DNA of 12,238 nt from Larix sibirica (lineage: Eukaryota; Streptophyta; Pinopsida; Pinales; Pinaceae): contig NWUY0300028940.1 of NCBI GenBank assembly GCA_004151065.3, positions 38,263-50,500 on the forward strand. The letters run 5' to 3'. Shown piece by piece: positions 9,010 through 12,238 of this stretch (positions are counted from its first letter, which is position 1; each line of letters opens with the position of its first letter). The notes under the pieces are model-generated. The model did no database searches and had not been told where the DNA came from. It worked only from the letters and a program-made list of their open reading frames with translations. The translations under genes were made by a program, and so were the position numbers.

Positions 9010-9544
9010 TGACCTAGATGACTGTACTTGATTTGAGATGCCTTTTGATCTGCCATGTGCACTCGATTGGGCTCCCATGTCATCAAATTTTGTATTTTGC
9101 ATCGTTGAGTTGCACACTCATGTCTCTCCTTGGTATCTTATCAGTTGCTTAGCTTCCTCTTAGTTGTTGAGTCAATTTGATTGAACTTGAGATGCTTGAT
9201 TTCCAAGCGGAATTGATCGTTAGTGCCTCTATTTCCTCCCTAATACATTGGTATTGGTTCTCACATCATATAGACATCATAAATGGGATCTCCTTCCCAA
9301 ACTTTCCTCTAATGTCTTCTTCCCGACACTTCTCACCTTCATTATTTCATTCCTAGAATTGTTTCATGCCACCTATTTACTTATGTAGTCCAACCCTATG
9401 ATTCTTATGTATTCCTCTTTCCTTTAATAGTTCATCCTTAGTGTTGTCATGCATCACCTCTTGTCGTCATTGTTCCAGATCTATAATTATCGCATGTTGC
9501 CTCTTTCCTTTGTTACACTAACACTAGCATTATTGTGTGCCCAT
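9010..9544. other. Intergenic stretch, no gene called
   Basis: No frame of convincing length on the plus strand. On the minus strand, short open pieces between about 9430 and 9060 read as charged, Lys/Glu-rich peptide broken by several stops, which could be an old coding relic or chance. Nothing identifiable was found. Confidence 0.4.
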
Positions 9545-9550
9545 GTTGGA

Positions 9551-9660
9551 AATATTGTTTTCATTGATGTCAAAAACACGGGGAGAATGCAGATGTTCAA
9601 GATGAAGATTGTTGTAAATATTATGTCATTGATGTAAAAGACAAGAGGAAATTGCAAATG
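9551..9660. repeat. 65 bp tandem duplication around 'cattgatgt(c)aaaa'
   Basis: The block aatatt(g)...cattgatgtcaaaaacacggggagaatgca at about 9551-9590 recurs at about 9616-9653 as aatattatgtcattgatgtaaaagacaagaggaaattgca, 65 bp later. The purine-rich 'gatgtcaaaa..cggggagaa' is reminiscent of the polypurine-tract region next to plant Copia 3' LTRs, but no LTR could be paired with it, so this is only a resemblance. Confidence 0.5.
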
Positions 9661-9680
9661 GACATTTTTTGAATTTTGAT

Positions 9681-9857
9681 GCCCTGTTTGGATACCTTGT
9701 TTTTTAAGGCCTTTTTTTAAGACCTATCTCAAATGGGAGAATATGATATATGGTTGAAAAGCTTATTCTAAGACCTTTCCAAAGGTATATGGAACTCCCT
9801 CTAACTCCATAGAACTGGGAAGATATGAAGTGTTAAAATGGTGCTACCAAACTGTAA
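9681..9857. mobile_element. Possible MITE with degenerate terminal inverted repeats
   Basis: The left end reads ccctgtttggatacc and the right end ggtgctaccaaactg, whose complement is cagtttggtagcacc. The ends share GTTTGG and a following TA(G)(C)ACC-like stretch. The interior is AT-rich, about 175 bp long, non-coding and contains repeated 'aagacct(t/a)t' blocks. Size and ends fit a plant MITE of the hAT or Tourist type, where 'gtttggat' ends are common. No target-site duplication is visible, so this remains tentative. Confidence 0.3.
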
Positions 9858-10075
9858 GGTCACCACTGCTAGTTTTACAAGTTGACCCGAAAAAAGTGAA
9901 TTAAAGCAATATAAATAAACATAGGGGGCACATGTTTCAAGGAGAATGAAGAAATGCTAGGTATAAAATAAAAAAAGGTGTGCTAGGTTGAAAATATGAA
10001 GTTTTAAAAGGTATCTTTCTTGGTTTTCAAGGGAAAAATGAAAAGCTAAGTATGGTGCATCTTTCTAGGTGACTA

Positions 10076-10329
10076 CGACAAATTTGAAGGTAATCTTGTG
10101 ACTATTTAAAGACTCCTTTAAGGGCTGATTCAAGTGTTGATGTAATGCTTATTTTGGGGCATATTTGAAGGTGATTATGTGATAGTATAAAGGAATGATG
10201 TAGGGATTATTTTGGGGAATATTTGAAGGTGATTATGTGACAATATAAAGGGATGATATAGGGATGAGTAAGGCACAAATTTCAAGGAGATATTATGACA
10301 ATTTTGAGGGTTGATATAGAGTTGAGTAT
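10076..10329. repeat. 58 bp minisatellite array, left part
   Basis: The shared core 't(t)tgaaggtgattatgtgaca(g)tataaagggatgatgta(a)gg' starts at 10085, 10167, 10225 and 10283. The spacings are 82, 58 and 58; the first copy carries an extra ~24 bp (gattcaagtgttgatgtaatgc). The last copy runs to 'ttgagtat' at 10329 and is then cut by the insertion. Copies downstream at 11503-12000 belong to the same family. Confidence 0.85.
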
Positions 10330-11502
10330 TGTTTTAGGATTATTTGGGTGGGATCACCATAGAACGATGCCCATAAACAATTCAAACAATCCTTCCTAAA
10401 GATGCAATTCAAACAAATTTACAGTTTTTAAATGATTGAAAACTAGAAGGCATAATTCCTACCTAGAGTCCAACAGTTGATGAAGATACTTGCTTTCAAT
10501 ATTTAATCCATAGATTTTCTTGATAATCCGTAATCACAAAGAATGAACAATAACATGGACATCAAACTGCAAATATAATTGTTAAACTACAAATTCAATC
10601 CTTAAAATCAGCAAGATACATTTTTACACATTACAAGATAAGAAAGAGGATTCTTCATATAAAATAATAGCAAGATACAAAATATATTTCACCTATTCTC
10701 GGTTGCGACACTGTTCTAAATTGGATGATGAGTTCCTTTTCCAAGGCCACACACATACACACCTCCACTATGCTCTAAAAGCACCCCTAAGGAAAACATT
10801 ATGATAGTTTCTTGGAAAGAAAGGGATGGAGAGTGATGGAAATGCAAATTTCTAGATATTGGGGGAAATAATTGCAAACCTGTGAATAGGGTTTATGGAT
10901 TCAATATGCATAAGATCAACATAAGGATGTTATATTGCTCTCTCCCTCTTCTCATGCTTTTCTTTTCCTATTTTATGCTTTTGGGGAAGGAATGTAGTGA
11001 AGTTCAAGTAGTTATCTATGGGAAAGAGATGGTTGAAGAACCGTGAACTGTTTTTGCATTTCTTGACATTTTTTTTTACCTTCAAAACTGGTCATACATG
11101 GGTAATACACTAGCAGGGTGTGTATACATGGGCTAGTAATGCATAAGGTGCTATGAGTAGTAAAATGGGGTTTTTTGAAGGATTTAACTAAGAATGGATA
11201 GGGGAATTGAACCATAGAGGGACAAGGAAGTCTGCAAAGATGTATATCAACCAAAATAAGCATTTTATAGTGATGTGGAAAAATATGCTATAACAGATGC
11301 CCCCTAATGTGTGAGGTCAGAGGGAAAACTGATGACCAAAATACATTATAAATATNTTACAAAATGGTCCAAATGACCCATTTATAACAACCTAACTAAT
11401 CTTGCACTTTCTCGTTCTCCGTGAATGACCCTTCCTTCTGCGGATGGTCCTCTTCGTAGCTGTCGGCTTCCGCACTTAATGCGGACTAATCTTGTGCCAA
11501 CA
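10330..11502 (-). mobile_element. LTR-like insertion inside the 58 bp array
   Basis: Array homology breaks after 'gagttgagtat' and resumes with 'gggttgattcaag' at 11503, leaving a 1173 bp block unrelated to the repeat. It begins TGTT and ends AACA. On the minus strand it starts TGTTGGCACAAGATTAG, a form typical of plant LTR 5' ends, and I therefore place it on the minus strand. A TATAAAT lies at 11373-11379 on the minus strand, but too near the 5' end to be a confident LTR TATA box. No coding frame with recognisable domains is present (an 83-codon minus frame at 11263-11012 is unremarkable), so a solo LTR is likelier than a whole element. The flanks show no target-site duplication and resume at a different phase of the repeat, so array sequence was lost or exchanged after insertion. 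There is one ambiguous base (n) at 11356. Confidence 0.55.
11470..11484. other. Short GC hairpin CCGCA-cttaa-TGCGG
   Basis: A perfect 5 bp stem with a 5 nt loop, lying about 20 bp inside the right end of the LTR-like block in its most GC-rich part. The motif actaatcttg also occurs twice here (about 11394 and 11485). It may be a structural element of the LTR end; the function is unknown. Confidence 0.4.
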
Positions 11503-12000
11503 GGGTTGATTCAAGGGTTGATGTAAAGTTTATATTGGAACATATTTCATGGTGATCTTGTGACAGTTTTGGAGTTGTTTTAAGGGACGATTTTGGAGCA
11601 TATTTGAAGGTGATTATGTGACAATATAAAGGGTTGATGTAAGGCTGATTGGAGCAGATTTCAAGGTGATGTTGTGACAGTTTTGGAGTTGTTTTAAGGG
11701 CCGATTTTGGAGTAGGTTTGAAGGTGATCATGTGACAGTATAGAGGGATGATGTAAGGCCGATTTTGGGGTAGATTTGAAGGTGATTATGTGACAGTATA
11801 CAGGGCTGAGTATGGCACAAATTTCGAGGTGATGTTATGATGGTTTTGAGGGTTGATATAGAGTTGAGTATGGCACAAATTTCGGGTGATATTATGACAG
11901 TTTTGAAGGATGATATAGGGTTGAATGTCACACAGTTTTTGAGGAGAACTTATAACAATGTTAAGGACATATTATGGCACAATCTTTGAGGTCATTATAT
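11503..12000. repeat. 58 bp minisatellite array, right part
   Basis: Core positions (at 'gaaggtga' or its variants) are 11548, 11606, 11662, 11720, 11778, 11825, 11883, 11941 and 11987, giving spacings of 58, 56, 58, 58, 47, 58, 58 and 46. Two sub-types alternate at first: one with 'gtgacagttttggagttgttttaaggg' and one with 'gtgaca(g/a)tata(a/g)aggg(a/t)tgatgtaagg'. A third, 'tatggcacaaatttc', takes over after 11810. The minus-strand frames at 11486-11931 are repeat translations (Thr/Ile/Ser/Pro repeats), not genes. The array decays after about 11990. Confidence 0.85.
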
Positions 12001-12028
12001 TAACATTATTATACCTCTTTCTTCAATT

Positions 12029-12238
12029 GGTTGGTGCCTACATAATATCTTATTAATTTCATGCTCAGTTAAGGATATTGGTGTCTTCAATAGATTGATG
12101 TCTACAAATCTTGTTGAGTTGGTGCTTAGTTGAGGAGATTGTTGTCTCCAATAGGTTGGTGGCTACATATATTGCTTAGTTGGTGATCAATCAAGGGGAT
12201 TTTTTGTCTCTAGTAGGTTGGTTCCTACATGAATTTAT
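12029..12238. repeat. ~62 bp tandem repeat running off the window
   Basis: Starts at 12030, 12094, 12155 and 12217, with spacings of 64, 61 and 62. Each copy reads (g)ttggtgcctacat..., then a '(t/g)ctcagtt(a/g)agga(t/g)att' block, then 'g(g/t)tgtct(t/c)caatag'. The last copy is cut by the end of the window. The sequence is unrelated to the 58 bp array that ends just upstream. Confidence 0.8.

Noticed and set aside
9545-9600. LTR start plus polypurine tract (tgttggaaata ... cggggagaa)
   Set aside because: The resemblance to Copia termini is only to short motifs. No matching opposite end or paired LTR was found, and the block is better explained by the local 65 bp duplication.
11486-11931. Two minus-strand frames rich in Thr, Ile, Ser and Pro
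   Set aside because: They are direct translations of the 58 bp minisatellite; unit lengths not divisible by three break the frame between copies.

Overview
The window looks like non-genic nuclear DNA from a large, repeat-rich plant genome. It is AT-rich and has no long reading frames. It has tandem repeats of several unrelated periods, LTR-like insertions nested inside tandem arrays, and one decayed spliced-gene remnant with plant-style AT-rich introns. A seed plant, perhaps a gymnosperm, is my best guess from overall character. No gene in the window fixes the lineage. There are no bacterial operons, no CRISPR array, and no rRNA or tRNA gene that I can see.

Layout. Positions 1-4200 hold a tandem array of a divergent ~359 bp satellite-like unit: one cut unit at 1-171 and about eight and a half units from 1166 to 4200. 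A 994 bp element (172-1165) interrupts it. That element has the ends TGTTA...TAACA, a TATA-like box and a 20 bp perfect palindrome, so it is best read as a solo LTR. Next to the array, 4207-4535 holds two diverged copies of an unrelated ~179 bp unit. Positions 4536-7400 contain no gene I can defend, only short broken frames at 5020-5950.

On the minus strand, 8299-7574 carries the one stretch that behaves like real former coding sequence. An exon open for 175 codons apart from one TGA ends at a canonical GTAAGT donor in the correct phase for a second short exon. It looks like a pseudogene or gene fragment of unknown family. From 8570 to 9665 there are three small local duplications (51, 36 and 65 bp) in otherwise featureless DNA, then a possible MITE at 9681-9857.

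The right end is again tandem repeats. A 58 bp minisatellite runs from 10076 to 12000 and is split by a 1173 bp insertion (10330-11502) with TG...CA ends, probably another LTR lying in minus orientation. A separate ~62 bp repeat begins at 12029 and runs off the end of the window.

No cooperating gene system is present. The main interest is structural: two unrelated tandem arrays each interrupted by an LTR-like element, and a sequence-visible history of decay (CG to TG/CA changes, an in-frame stop, degraded target sites).
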